From Ophiosphaerella korrae (Eukaryota > Ascomycota > Dothideomycetes > Pleosporales > Phaeosphaeriaceae): a DNA stretch of 64,000 nucleotides. Below the pieces are notes generated by a model. That model did not search any database. It saw only the letters and a list, made by a program, of their open reading frames with translations, and had not been told where the DNA came from. This document shows, piece after piece, positions 50,484 through 62,933 of this stretch (positions are counted from its first letter, which is position 1; every line of letters begins with the position of its first letter). The stretch is taken from contig JALNQF010000055.1 in assembly GCA_028456385.1 (NCBI GenBank), positions 1 through 64,000 of the forward strand, written 5' to 3'. The translations under genes were made by a program, and so were the position numbers.

Positions 50484-52664
50484 TTAGCCAACAAACGACC
50501 CGGGAATCTGCAGGCTTAGTCGCTCCTCCTTCTTTTTCGGTCCTAGGGTCGGAGGATTTGATGACGACCGTTGTCGTTGCAGATGCGGCTTATCCAATAT
50601 GGCGTTCCTAACTTCCATAGATTTTCGAACTTCATCATGAAGTTGTTCCTCCGCCTGTTTTTCAATCTTCTTTTCCTCCTCTTGCGTCAACGTCTGCGTG
50701 CTGTCCCTATCGCTGGAAATGATAGTATTCCCAATCGAGACACGCTTTACTTGATCATCGTCCTTGGACTGAAAAGGGTCGTCTTCACTCTTTCGATCTG
50801 CGACCGGGCCGTTGACCGAAATGTCTACCGGCTCAAGCACCATCTCGCTTTCTTCACTTCGTCTCTCAGGCTCAAATTTTTGGGTGCCGTTTGCGAATGT
50901 TGGGCTCCTTGGACTGTCTCGAAGGGGAATAAATGAGGGAACAACACCTCCGCCCACTCGAGTCCAGAACATACGCTCCCGTAACCTCACGCTTTCCTCC
51001 CATGCGGTCTTCTTCTTCTCTTCTTCAGTTTCGGCGCGCCAATGCCCGGCAGCAACCATTCGCAAGAAGCCAATGTAGTCACACGTCGCTCGAACTCGGC
51101 CAAGACACCAGTCACAGAGAGGGTATCGTTGCGATTCTTCTGTGTCAGCTGGTTTAAACCGGTATTTCCTCGCGTAATGGTCGCCTTTCCTAGCTTCACC
51201 ACACAAAGAACAGGGAAACACTGGGCTGCGGAACCTAGAGGTAGATGGGGGGTTTGGTTCAACGACCAATGAGCCTGCTGTAATGCTGCTCAAGACGGTG
51301 CGTCGAGCCATCCAGGACAATCCAGGAGCGATGTCCAACCGTAAAGTCGGTTCGATGTCTTCGACCAACGCCCGCTTGTAAAACTTTTCATCTTTGAGAT
51401 TCGGCATTCCAGTTCCGCCATTGGATTCACGTGGCGAATTATTTCCGGCTGTAGGAGACTTGATAGCCCCTGGCAGCGAACTACTCGAATTGTTCGTCAG
51501 TGATCCAAGGCCTAACACGTTGAGGCTACCATAGTTGCCACTCGACGCACGACTAGCCGGTGCCGATGAACGGGTGCTAATCTTGAGCATATCCTGAAAC
51601 TCTGTGAAAGCGATAAGATCGGATCGTAAAACAGGTGATATGAGGTGTGAGAAATGCAGGGGGTGTTCTGGACTGAAGTCATCTGTGCCTGGAGTATTTG
51701 GTGTCAGGTTTACAGCTTCGAGCAGTTTACTCATCTTGTCAGCTGGGGTTACACCAGGTGTTGAAGGCGCGGTATTTGTCGCAAAAGTGTTGCTTTCTGT
51801 TTCGTCGCCTTGCGAGCTCATCTTCTCCATGACCGTCTTGAGGTCCTGTAATTGCTCTTGAAGGGAATGTTGCAACACTTCGGCGTCGACAATCTGTTGC
51901 TTGAAGTGTTCACCACGTTTCTCAGACGCTTCAGTCTCTTTGCGTGCAGCTGCCACCATCTACAACTGTCAGCCTAATGTCCCTCTGTACCTAGTGATTT
52001 TGATCCACTCACCACATTAGCTTCCTCAAATAGCGCAGCTGTCAATGCTTCTACCTCGCTGTCGGTCTTCCGTTTTGCTGCTTCTGCCGCCATCCTGCGT
52101 TCTCGCTCGTCTTGCAAGTCCACAGCAAATTGCTTCTCCATTTTGTCATATACGACCTTATCGACCAGCAAGCCTTGTGACACCTTGTTTTCGTGCTCCT
52201 GAACTTTTGCCTCCAGCTGTGAAAGCTGCTCTCTTGCTGCCTCTAGTTCATGCCTGGTTTGCTGTAACGAGTCGTCCAGCATGGTGGAGTGGTTGATTGC
52301 GTTGATCAGCTTAGTGCTCAGCATGGAGACTTCTTGGCTGAGGTCCGGATGAGGCGAGTCGTCTGAGGGCCGCCTTGAAGGCTGTGGTTGTGGGGTAGCT
52401 GCTCGTGGGTCGGGGATGGTGTTGATGCCATCGCTCTCCATCTGAGACTGGGCGGCTCTAGCAAGCTGTGGCACTGATATTGAGCGGGTGACTTCCTTTG
52501 GCATGGGCGAGAAAGAGCGGAGGCGTGAGGGCGTCATGCCGCCAGGCCCGTGATTGACCCACGGCGTGGTGCTGTGGGCTATGAAGCTAGACGAGCCATG
52601 TGTTAGCGTAGGCCGGGTCAGGCGCCTTGCTCAACAAAATGGTGACGTACGCAAATTCAGACAT
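50484..52664 (-). CDS. SEC2: Sec2-like guanine nucleotide exchange factor for Sec4/Rab8
   Basis: Exons 52664-52651 (14 bases, MSEFA), 52586-52013 and 51959-50484 (introns 64 and 53 bp) give 687 residues. A long coiled coil at about 89-243 (TRHELEAAREQLSQLEAKVQ, MAAEAAKRKTDSEVEALTAA) contains the Sec2/Rabin8 signature ALFEEANVMVAAARKETE, where the Rab binds. Intron 2 cuts inside it (ANV|MVA). A middle conserved block has two cysteine pairs: SPVFPCSLCGEARKGDHYAR and YPLCDWCLGRVRATCDYIGF. It drives exocytic vesicle delivery to the growing tip. For exon 2 the acceptor GTCTAG was chosen because the alternative at CATAG would break the frame. The 14-base first exon is the least certain part. Confidence 0.92.
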
Positions 52665-54229
52665 GGTAAAGCAGGGTGGTGGCCCAGGTGAAGTTTGCTA
52701 CCAGTAGCTCCTCGACGGTATCCAACAATGGCCGATATCCAGCGACTGCCTGCGTGCGATGGGCCGGACTCGCCGCTCGAGTGGGCGACAAAGGAGTGAC
52801 GGCAATCGAGCAGGGACCGGGGGTTTCCTGTCGAGTGCCTATAGGAACAGACCCATTGGGTTTGTCGTCTCAGCAGCAAGGCGCAACTGCAAAAGCGCTT
52901 TCGAGGCACCGAAGAGGGTTTGAGGACAGAGAGCAAGTGACGCGACGGCAGGAGGAACCACTACCAGACGGGAAGGTGTGGGTTGGGGTTGTCAATGGCG
53001 ATTGGATTGGGAAGGAAGGCCCGGATGGACGGTCGGCGCTTACGCATGGATCGGAGCACGGCTTGTTCGCCCACGACTGAGCCCCATCGCGCACGACGCC
53101 AATAAGGCTGGCTGGCGCTCGGCTGGCTGCTCTAGGCCCTCGCATATGCTGACATTTGTATTGGATTCTATCTTGGGGAGATGGGCCCAGACTGCCATTG
53201 CACCTCACTTGCCCACCCAGCCTTGCGTCTGCAATGCCTCCTTGCTTTTCCTCCACGTTCCACGCTACGCATTAACCTCCCTTCTCCTCGACTGTGCATG
53301 ACAAACGAAACACCACTGACATCACCAAGCCATCTGCCGCATCAGGCACTGCTATATTCAGGACTTGACGGATGCCATGACGCACCCCGGTCTCAGCAAC
53401 CCCGCCAGGACTGTAGCCAAAGCGTGCGCGTCTTAGCCGCTACCATACTTATAACGGGGACTATCTTAGTCGCATCACATCACCTCTTATGCTTGACAAC
53501 TTCACACTTGATAAAAGGGAATTTCTGTGTTGATTGTTTACCTAGTGCACCAAGGAGGAACGGCACTGACTGCAAAACGACTTTCCGTAGCTTACATCCC
53601 CTTTGAAACGCACAAAAGAAATGAAAGACATTAGCAGGTGATTATCGCCCACCATAATACGGGAGGACAAGAAGAGCCCTCCATAAGACCAAGGTCGAAA
53701 CAGCTTTGGAGGCATGATCGTCAAAAGTCCATCCGCTCCATCCGCTCCATCCGGGACCAATACAGACATTTCAAAACTCTTTTGATGACACGAACAACCA
53801 TCAATCATAGCCTAGCCGTAAGTCGTACCATCTTTTCTTTTCCGACACGTGCGAAAATATAACCATGGTGTGCATGCAAAGCCTGGATGCCCCTGTCTCG
53901 CCGGCGACCACGAGAGGCAAAGGCAATCGCATCATTTCATTTCATATCTTTTAGCATGCAAAACAAGGAGCACGGTGGTGGTAATCGTTATAATCGGCCG
54001 CGCAGCGTTGCTCGCGAAGAAAACAGCTGGGGAAGTGTATGTATACATGTCGAGGTATCCGTGTCGTCAAAGGTCGAGAATCGATACAAGGGTAGGCTAT
54101 GGGGCGAGGTCGCAAAGCTGATCGTAGTCGGACTCGTAAAGGGCTTGGCCATTTGCCATTGTCTAGCGACGCCCAAACCTGCTATAGAGAAGTTCGTATG
54201 TATTCTGAGTATGGGAAATAGTGACTGCT
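52665..54229. other. Gene-free stretch
   Basis: It holds the SEC2 upstream region and the 3' side of the PP1 gene. The only clear element is the short tandem repeat at 53729-53753. No coding frame has support. Confidence 0.4.
53729..53753. repeat. 9-bp tandem repeat (CCATCCGCT, 2.8 copies)
   Basis: CCATCCGCT occurs twice followed by CCATCCG, without mismatch, in an intergenic region. Confidence 0.8.
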
Positions 54230-55397
54230 CTAGGATCTCTTGTTGCCAAGAAACGAAGGTTTGCTGCCACCGAGTTTGGGGACGTACTTTTGCTTCTTCT
54301 CCGCAGGTTTCAGAATCTAGGCCCAAACTATTAGCTGTGTTTGACCGTGTCAAATGAACGATTACATACCTGGAATGAACAGAGCAAACTCTCATCGACG
54401 CTCATCATTGCACCTGCATTGTCGAATTCACCACAATAGTTTGGTGCACTGAATAGAGTGACAAGCTGACGCTTCGAGAAGAATTCATAGCCATCTTCCA
54501 CAACCTGATGGGCACGACAGATGAGATCCATGTCATGCTTTTGCAGGAAACGAGACACTACGTCTGGCCCAAACGTGAAGCTAACACCTCGGTCGTTCTC
54601 GCTCCATCCTGTGATATCTTTATCGGGGTCAGACCACAGCAGATCACAGAGAAGACCACAATCAGGAATCTAAATTTGTCAGCTTTTGTCCAGAGTAACC
54701 CAGCAGATTGGCTTGGCCCGATACTTGGGCGCATGGGTATACTCACATCTGTTGGCCGCATAACACGTCGAATCTGCTCCATCGAGTTCAGATCAGGGCT
54801 AAGACCGCCATGCATGGTGAAGATCTTCTCATCAATGATGGCAGCAATTGGCAAACAATTGAAGCAGTCAGTGAATGTCTTCCACAGCTTGATGTTGTAC
54901 CTTCGCTTGCACTCGTCGTAGAAGCCGTAAATGCGGTTGATAGACGCGCACTCGTGATTGCCGCGAAGGACGAAGAAGTTCTCGGGATATTTAATCTTGT
55001 ACGCGAGCAGTAGGCAGATTGTCTCGAGAGATTGCTTGCCACGATCTACATAATCGCCGAGAAAGAGGTAGTTGGCCTCTGGTGGGAAACCGCCATACTC
55101 AAAGAGACGAAGCAAGTCGTAGTACTGACCGTGGATATCACCGCAGATCTGGGAAGTGTTAGCACATTCTCCAGCAAGCCACAGAACGGAGCACCGTTGG
55201 GTCGCACGCTAGATACGGACCTTTATCGGCGCCTCGAGCTCAAGCAAGATGGGCTGTGAGATGAAGATCTCCCGCGCCTTGGTGCATAGATAGCGTATCT
55301 CAGTCTCAAGCAACTGAACTTGCTTTCCAGGCCTGCTGCCCCTGACTTCAAGAAGCCTGTCTATGATAGAATCCAAATCTACCTCGTTTTCTGCCAT
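54230..55397 (-). CDS. GLC7: Serine/threonine protein phosphatase PP1 catalytic subunit
   Basis: Four exons (55397-55221, 55148-54747, 54669-54370, 54316-54230; introns 72, 77 and 53 bp) give 321 residues. Metal and catalytic motifs are all present: GDIHGQ at 62-67, [10 protein letters not shown] at 90-99, RGNHE at 121-125, later [31 protein letters not shown] and the C-terminal [20 protein letters not shown]. The start [20 protein letters not shown] is typical. It dephosphorylates many targets with regulatory subunits in cell cycle, glycogen and splicing control. The last exon reads [20 protein letters not shown] then FLGNKRS; many fungal PP1s have YVYGG there, so the tail is unusual. A possible GTACGT donor inside this exon could give another tail. 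Confidence 0.96.
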
Positions 55398-57334
55398 AGC
55401 TGTGGCTAACTACTGGCTGGGGTGTACAATGGAGAGCAAGGGCGAACCTCGCGGGGTAGGGTAAGAGAGGGTGCGCGTTGTTCCGTGGTTTACAACCCCT
55501 CTAGATGGCGTGTTAGCAAAAGTTGTGTTGTGAAGTTTAGTGTGTTTGAGGTGGCGCGGTGGATGCCACGCAGCCGGTACGAGGGTGACACGGGACGCAA
55601 CACCTTGGGCCAGCAAGCAACAGCGCAGGCGGTAGAAAGGGAAAGCTGAACATACCTCTGGTATCAATGAGTCCAAGTATAGAGTTTGCAGGGGGTTACC
55701 AGTCGTAGCTATGCGGAGAATGGCTCGAAGCCCCTCAGAGATGCCTGGCGGCTTTACCTGGATCACACGACGGCAGGTGCGGCTGCGTGTTGTGCTGGTG
55801 GAAGATGCGCGTTGGGGTGGAGTGCCTATGCGGGCTGCGCGGGGCAGTTTGATGCGCGACTCGAGCGGGGTGGGTGTGAGGCGTTTGCTGTGGCCGAAGC
55901 CTCAAGAGTGGGATGCTGAGAATGACTTCACCGCCTTGGGATAGCGGGGACGGTGATGTGGTGCTTGTGGTGTGGGGCACTGGGGATAGCGATGTCAGTT
56001 TGTCTGTGCTGCAGAGCAGAGCAGAGCCGAAGAGCGTGTGTTTGTGCGTGCGGCTGTGTGAAAGTCGAAGGCAGGTGGTGATGTGTTGCTGGCAGAGGGT
56101 TGCAGCAGTTTTGTAAATCGACTTCCAAGGGCAGAGCTTGGGCCTAAAGCGGTAGGAGCTAGGCCCGCTTTAGACGCGCGGCCGACTGAGGGGATATGTC
56201 AACCGTGAAGCTCAAGGTGCGGCTTGACAAGTGCACCTGTGCATGGAATAGTGAATTCAAAGCGTCATGTGTGCAGAGGGCGCCCGTGGTTCATGCACCC
56301 GGAACACGTCCTTCACGCTATGGCAGGTTGCCATGCACTCACTACTTAGTAAGCCTACTCGCAGCGTCAAGTCATCCTTGGGGACTGCCCTATAGGGCGT
56401 CCGTCTATAATGCCTATGGTCCTTGGGTCCCGTTTTGTTCCTCCAGCCATATAACGCTTAACAAGAGCTTTGGGTACCTCGACTGGCTTGGGCGCACGCT
56501 TTCAAACACTGGAAGTACGGCTCGCATGCGGCATTGCTCATGCGCCAATTCTAGGACCAAGGACACAGCCCCGTTCCAGACTTGCACATCACTACAAGAG
56601 AAAGACATTTTGACGCACACCATTCGCCCACTCGTCCAGCCTTTAGATAATTTCCGCGTGCAGCCGCCGCGTCTGTTCAACTTCCAGGCGCATATCATGT
56701 GTGTTCATGGGATCGCTCAGGCATGGAACCTTTCTTCGCTTTAGAGAACAGTCATGGTGTTGTCTCTCAACGATTAAACAAACTTCATGTCAATTGCAGG
56801 AAATAGTTATCGTCTTCACATTGATGCAGATATCTACCAACATCGTACCAACGCTGTTCATTATGCAAAGAAATCAGGTAACGCCCCGTCTTCTCCCCCT
56901 TTAATCTTTTGCTAACATGTAGACGTTGTGTGTGAAGCAGAGAGTTAGGCCGTTGATCGTCGCTAAGACTGTTTAAAATCGAGATCATGAACGCCTCCAT
57001 ATGAATATGATACAGAGACCCGCAGACGCAAACGAATTGCAGACAATGCTAGCATACCAACCTTTTGAGAAGATGCAAGAATGCCGCTAGAAACCAGAAG
57101 AGGAGCCAAGAGGAAATACCACAAAGGACAACGAGCGTGATTTTTGGTAACGCTCATTCCCAGCCCAATCAGCGCCATGCACAAGGGATATCGCAAACGA
57201 GAGAGAAACAAGTAGGGAAAAAATGAAGGAGGCAATGCCTCGACGAATTACAAACTAGTAAGAAACAACTAAACAAGTCTTTTGGGTATCGCAAAGTAAA
57301 TAGGTATGGAGTGGAGTGGAGTAAAATGGGGGTT
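55398..57334. other. Gene-free 1.9-kb stretch
   Basis: PP1 leader and promoter at the left and the 3' side of the LRR gene at the right. Frames here are short and unsupported. The leader near 55400-55660 may contain an untranslated intron (GTATGTT-like and CTAG words on the minus strand), but this could not be fixed. Confidence 0.4.
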
Positions 57335-59848
57335 TCACCCAAGTGTTCGACCTCCGGACACAATTCCTTGACTAGGAGTTTGAGGTAGTGCCGGTCGCAT
57401 GGTTGGAGAATTGTATCCACGATCTGAGGGAAAGCCAGGAACTGATTTTGCATCCCAGCTGTCTTCGCCCAATGCACTTAGCCACGTGTTGCCAAAGTCC
57501 TGTCGGAGCGCTTCGATCTTCTTCTTATACAGGTCATTGTCAACATCGAACTCGTCCGGCTGTGAGCCCAGGGACTTGCTTGTGGTTGTGGTGTCGATAG
57601 GTGGCAATTGTTGATGGATTGTGTGAGTGCCATCTGTGACAGCCCTGTCATCTTGGCCTGCCTTTTTGGTAGGGTCACCGGTAACTTGAACTTTCCGAGG
57701 CTCTTCAAATTGGGGACTATCATTGGCTACCACACCAGGTGCGGGTTTGACAATTCTTGGGGCTTGTCCTGCCGGCATGTTGTCATAAGGAAGGCCAGCT
57801 ACACTAGGCCGCAGGGTGTCACTTTGCGAAAGCTCGACGATCCTGCGCTTGGAACTCTTCTTCTTCTTCTTTTGTGAACTTTGCCCACTGCGTCCGCTCT
57901 TAGTGCGATGTAATGAATTAGTGCGCTGAAGCACCTCGGGACCTTCAGAGGGAGTATCAATAGCCTTGACCACCTTTGGCGGAACATGCGGTGGCGCAGG
58001 TACATCATCCTCTGGTGGCGGTCTCATCACAGGCCCACCTGGCACTTCTTGCACTCTATCGACGAGTTGCTTCTTCTCTCCGGCGCTTGGGCCTGTGGAA
58101 TCAATGATTATATCACTGGTATACCCTGGCGTCTTGCGAAATAGATTGAAGATAGCAACTCGATATGTATGATGTGTCTTGCAGAATGGATTGCGGTGGA
58201 CGTAGATTTCGGTGAGCTCAGGGACTCCTGTCAGCCTTGCAATTTCGGTTGGATCAGTTAACTTGTTGTCTCTAAAGTCTACCCGCTCGAGTGAGAGCAA
58301 GCGCTCGACACCTGCGAGAGAATTCAGCCGATTCGAGCGCAGGTTGAGGGTTGTAATTGCTGGCAGAGGACATCGGCTCAGGGAATGAAGGCCAGCAATC
58401 ATGCAATTGGATAGATTTAGTGCACGAAGGCAGGTGAGAGTTGCTAGGCTATCTGGGATTTCCGTGAAGAGATTAGTCGAAAGGTCAAGGGATTGTAGGG
58501 TATTGGCCAATGGCGCGAGACTAGTAGCCGTGATATGAGTGAGGGCATTATCAGCAAGACTGAGGTGCCTTAGAAACCTCCACTTGGTCGATGGGAACCA
58601 GCCCATGGATAGAAGGTTCGAAGAACTGCCACGGGGGGTGGTGGATTGCATACTCGAGCCTGAACTTCCAGATGATCTGCGAATTTTCGAGTTGCTGTTC
58701 CTGCCGTACACCTGTGTTGAGCTATGACGGGAACTAGTTGGGCGGGTTGGAGATGTGCTTCGTTGTCGTTGACCAGCCGGCGCTCTTGTTGAAAAGTCTT
58801 GTCCATTCGTCGCGCTTCTCGGGCTCGTGCTTTGTCTACTGGGCGGAGACAGTGGAGGAGAGTCTGATCTGGCTAGCTGTGCATGCTTGGGAGTTGGGCT
58901 AGCAGTTGCCCAACCAGCTGAAGGAGATGAAGGCGCCTTGGCGGATCTTCTTCGACGCTTGTCGATGTCGTCGAGTACGATGTTGATGAGAATATCAGCT
59001 GGATCATCAACACCCGCTCGCTTGACCGTGAGACTGCGCAAATTCTCTGCCAGCTTGTCCCACCCATAGAATTGCCGGAAGTCGATGTCGTAGATCTCCA
59101 GCGCAGTTACATTCTTGAAAGCAAAGAGAGGAACCGCAGTATCGAATGGGAATTCTTCGTAGCCAGCAATAAGGTGAGCTTTGTGATCTGGTGCAAGTCT
59201 CAAGCAGGGTATCTTGGTGAAAGCAGAGTACAAGTATCTCATGTCCTCTTGGATCTGCACTTTTTGTTTCTCTGCTTTGGCAGCACTGGTAGAGCCCATA
59301 CGAAGAGAAGACCAAAGTGATGACATGCCTGACATTACACTGCGAACACTAGACACTGAATGTATTGAGTCACGATCCGAGGCCTTTTGCTTGTTCCGCT
59401 GAGCATTGCTTAGGAACGAGACGTAGTTGGTGGGTGAGACATCAGTATGAATGTTCTCCAGGCGCACATTCATTGGGCCTACATGTATCCCCAAATCCTC
59501 GAACCGCGAGAGAAGGTAGAAGAGATGATGGGGTGTCAGTGTGAGCTTTGCGGGCTTTATGGATTGTGATGTGAAGGTCAGAGAGGGCAGAGACAGCGCA
59601 GCCGCCCAAACACTCGACGATGAGGAAGCCGGAGGGCTGGAAGGGCCCGTAGGCGAAGAGGGGGAGGCCGCAGGAAGCTGGCCATTTGTGGACGCTTGTC
59701 GCTGCAACTGAAGAGCGTTGGCGAGTGCCTTTTCGTGCGTTCGTATAAAGTAGGCCAAATTCTATCACCGAGTCAGTGTCAGGGTTGCCAGTATTGGTGG
59801 ATCGGTCGCTTGTACCCTTATGAAATTCTGTCCATCCTCGGTGTCCAT
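57335..59848 (-). CDS. Leucine-rich-repeat protein with long disordered regions
   Basis: Exons 59848-59816 (MDTEDGQNFIR) and 59761-57335 (54-bp intron) give 819 residues. Residues about 75-265 form a folded region (LTLTPHHLFYLLSRFEDLGI, LEIYDIDFRQFYGWDKLAEN). A Ser/Pro/Arg-rich disordered stretch lies at about 283-395. Leucine-rich repeats of the SDS22-like kind lie at about 407-540 (LRHLSLADNALTHI, LQSLDLSTNLFTEIPDSLAT, ITTLNLRSNRLNSLAGVERL, LERVDFRDNKL) with a cap at YVHRNPFCKTHHTYRVAIFN. The tail is disordered with a KKKKKSSKRR cluster. Related fungal proteins exist, but I know no proven function. The repeats suggest protein binding and the tail suggests nuclear or cortical placement. Its neighbour is PP1, whose partner Sds22 is also an LRR protein, but the architecture here is different. 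Confidence 0.82.
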
Positions 59849-62800
59849 GGTATTAGATTTGCAGGCGACAGCTGCATATAGGTTTTACAAAAGTTCTAGG
59901 AGGGACGAGGCAGTAGAGCAGTCGGCAGGCTGTGCGACTTAGGAGGGTCCTTCTTTTCAGGAAGTTGTTGCGGGCGCCACGATGCGCGTGGACTTATGGG
60001 ACACAAGCAGCGAATGCTCTCTGAACAGTCAGCATGGTGGACACGGGGAGAGGGTTGCAGTGGTCATGGAACAAGAGGCTATTCATACCGTCTTGGCGGG
60101 CGCGGGGGCTTTGGACTCGCTGCCCGTATCACAGGCTCGAGGTGCCCTGGGCAGACAAACCTAGGAGTCGAGCGAAGGGCGGTGGACAGACGGAAGATAT
60201 TATCTATGCAGGCAGATAGGCAGGCAGGTAGGTGAGGCCAGTGGTGGCTTGCGGAAAGCCAGAAGGAGCAGGCGTGGGTCAGAAGAGAGCCAAAGAGAGG
60301 TGCAGCAGCAACATGGAATAGACGCCGACAGCGCCTGGGATAGCGATACTGGGACAGGCCAGGACCAAAAGGATGGCGTAGCACGCGAAGCACACACTGG
60401 GCGGTGCTGCAGTGAGAAAAAAAGAGCGGCAGCCGTAGATGTGCAGCAGCAGTGCAGGGGGCGTGGCTTGTGTCCACCAGGACAATAACAGACCAGAGCG
60501 AGCTTGGTGGGGAGGCCGAAGTCGAGAAATTAGATGCCGCCCAAGCTGCAGGCTGCCGCGGTGGGTGGTCCGAGATCTGGAGGGGCTAGGTAGGTAGTAG
60601 ATAGGGCACTATTTGGACCACCACGGCGACGAGGGAGCAGACGCAGCAGCGAGCAGAATCAGGGGCTGTGTTTGTAGCAGGTCGGGTTCAGGGGCATGCA
60701 GGCAATATCAGCTTGGTGTTGCCGGCCCATACGCCCATACGCCCATACTACACAAACAGCAGCGAACAGCAGCGAGTGCCTACCTATGGGGGGAGGGAGT
60801 CGCCCTGTGGCCGGCGGTCGTGGTTGTGCTCTCACCAGACCCTGAGCGGGCCTGATTGGGGCGTGGCTAGGCGCTAGCAGGGGTCCCTGGCGGCTCTTCC
60901 TTGCTCGCGGATCGCGTCTGCATTTGTCTCGAGTATTTCTGCCTCCTGCGAGCCTGCGAACCATCGTGGTCGTCATGGCATGGCCCGTGGCAGGACGGGT
61001 GCTGCCATATCGCTACCATATCGCTGCCATATCGCTGCCATATCGCTGCCATATCCAAGCTGTCTGCTCTGCTGGTCCCTGCCCTCCCCAAAGGCGTGCT
61101 ACCAGCACGCAATCGGGCCACCACCACACCACCGCAACCTCGACTGCACCAGCTGTCGTGGAAAGAGGCTTGCGACTGTCGCGACGCTGCCGAGCCCGCG
61201 AGCCTTGCCAATGCCTGCATGTGCTCGGGCCAATATGGGACGAAAGCAACAGATAGCCGGCACACGCCTGGCGTGCGCTGCGACAAGCGAACACTTCTTG
61301 CTCACCGCGCCGCAAACCCACCCTGCCCATTGCATCACCGCACACCTGCCAACACGGCCAAGTTAGATCCTTTTTCCGCGTTTACCGTGCGCTGCGAACC
61401 TTAATCCTGTGCCATATCTGATAACTGCTCATCTGACTCTGGCCTGGAAATGCGGCTATGGTGGGGCTTGCAAGCTGATACGCACGCCCAGTGGCACAAG
61501 GCCTGCATCTCAGACAACATGCCCGCGCCATGGCCATCCGATCATTCTCGACTGCCCGAAGCCACGCAGAACGTTTTCTGTGTTGCGAGCTCTCGACGGT
61601 CCGAAAATCGTGATATGGAGCCTCGAGCATGCGCTTGGCTTGCAGCCCGGTTTTGATCGCGACGACGTGTTGCTGCAGCATGACAATGCCACACTGAACA
61701 TTTGAAACAGAGCCACGGCGCATGGCTCTTGCCCCCAGAGGCTCAACCCGCATTGCGCTTTCTTTGTTGGCCTGCCAAACAGAATGTCCCCAAACCCTCT
61801 AGTCCCCCCACCTTCCTTTTCTGTGACAGAAGGAATAGTAAAACATCCCTGTCCACCCGACATTCATGCCCCGCAACACCATGGCTCATGCGTACAACTG
61901 CACCTGGCAATCTCACGATGGCCATATCACAACCTTTGGTTGGCCAACCTACGCACACTACTCTGCCGCCTGCAGCACCTCTGCGCAACCCTCCCTTACC
62001 CAACTTTTCGTTTTAGCACCTAGCCCAGGCCTGTCCGTCGCCTGGAGCCGCCACAATTCATCCTTCTGCGTCTCCAAAATAGGTATTTCTTCCTGTCTGC
62101 TGCGAAACGGGTGTGGCATGTTGCGGCTTTGTTCCATCCTCACCGCTAGATTTAGCCGAGCAAAAACGGCGCCCCGTGGGGTTCTGACAGAAGCTTCGTA
62201 TCGCAAAGCGTATCGCTTCTGTCCGTGCAGCCTCAAGCCGGACAAGGATGCACGCTGATGCACATGGCACATCCCTGCCTTTGGTACCCTATCGTTTTTT
62301 TACCTCAATTTCGCCTATTGAACCCACGACCAGTCCATCGTGAGCTCATCCCTTCCGGTCAGCACATTCCAGTGCCCTTCAATCCCTATGACACAGGCGG
62401 TGAAAGGCTCGCCATTCAAAGTACCAAAATGAGCAGGGTTGGGCAGCAACTACGTCGGGTCACCGCACATCTACACCTCGCGGCCGGAACTCGGGCCTAC
62501 CAAACAATGCGATGTTACCTCATATCCTGATAAGTGATTTGGTATTGACGGTTGTTGTGACATCACCACGCATTGTCCGAGTCGGATAACTCCATATAGT
62601 TTACACACTGGTCAGCTGAAGGTCCATATAAGCTTCTTGGTGCTCCACAGCGACATTTCAGATGCCGCCCAATCCATCGCCAATCGGGCAGTAGATCAGA
62701 CCCCAGCCAACAGGCACTGGCATGGTGTATTCCCAGTGCCAACATCATGTCTTGGCATGCCTGACAATTCGTGTCTGATAAATGATAAATATAACAACAA

Positions 62801-62933
62801 ACCTAAGTAACGCTCAGGGATACACATTTTTGTAATGCCCGTTGAGAGGTCGATTTCTTCAATTCAGGCCAGAACAAAAATTGTCCATGCGGGATACCGT
62901 GCTACAACTGCCCACTAAGCATCCAGCGGCCCT
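59849..62933. other. Gene-free 3.1-kb stretch
   Basis: It separates the LRR gene from the partial gene at the right edge, both minus. It is GC-rich with GGCAGGCAGGTAGG-like words near 60215, CATACGCC repeats near 60729-60750 and the 11-bp repeat at 61001-61055. Frames are open on both strands at once, which is a composition effect. I find no gene or RNA. Confidence 0.4.
61001..61055. repeat. 11-bp tandem repeat, five copies
   Basis: GCTGCCATATC is repeated five times end to end with one substitution in the second copy (GCTACCATATC). The period of 11 is not a multiple of three and the site is intergenic. It has no spacers, so it is not a CRISPR-like array. Confidence 0.9.

Noticed and set aside
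61001..61055. CRISPR-like array
   Set aside because: The units are adjacent without spacers, the period is 11 bp and the host is a eukaryote.
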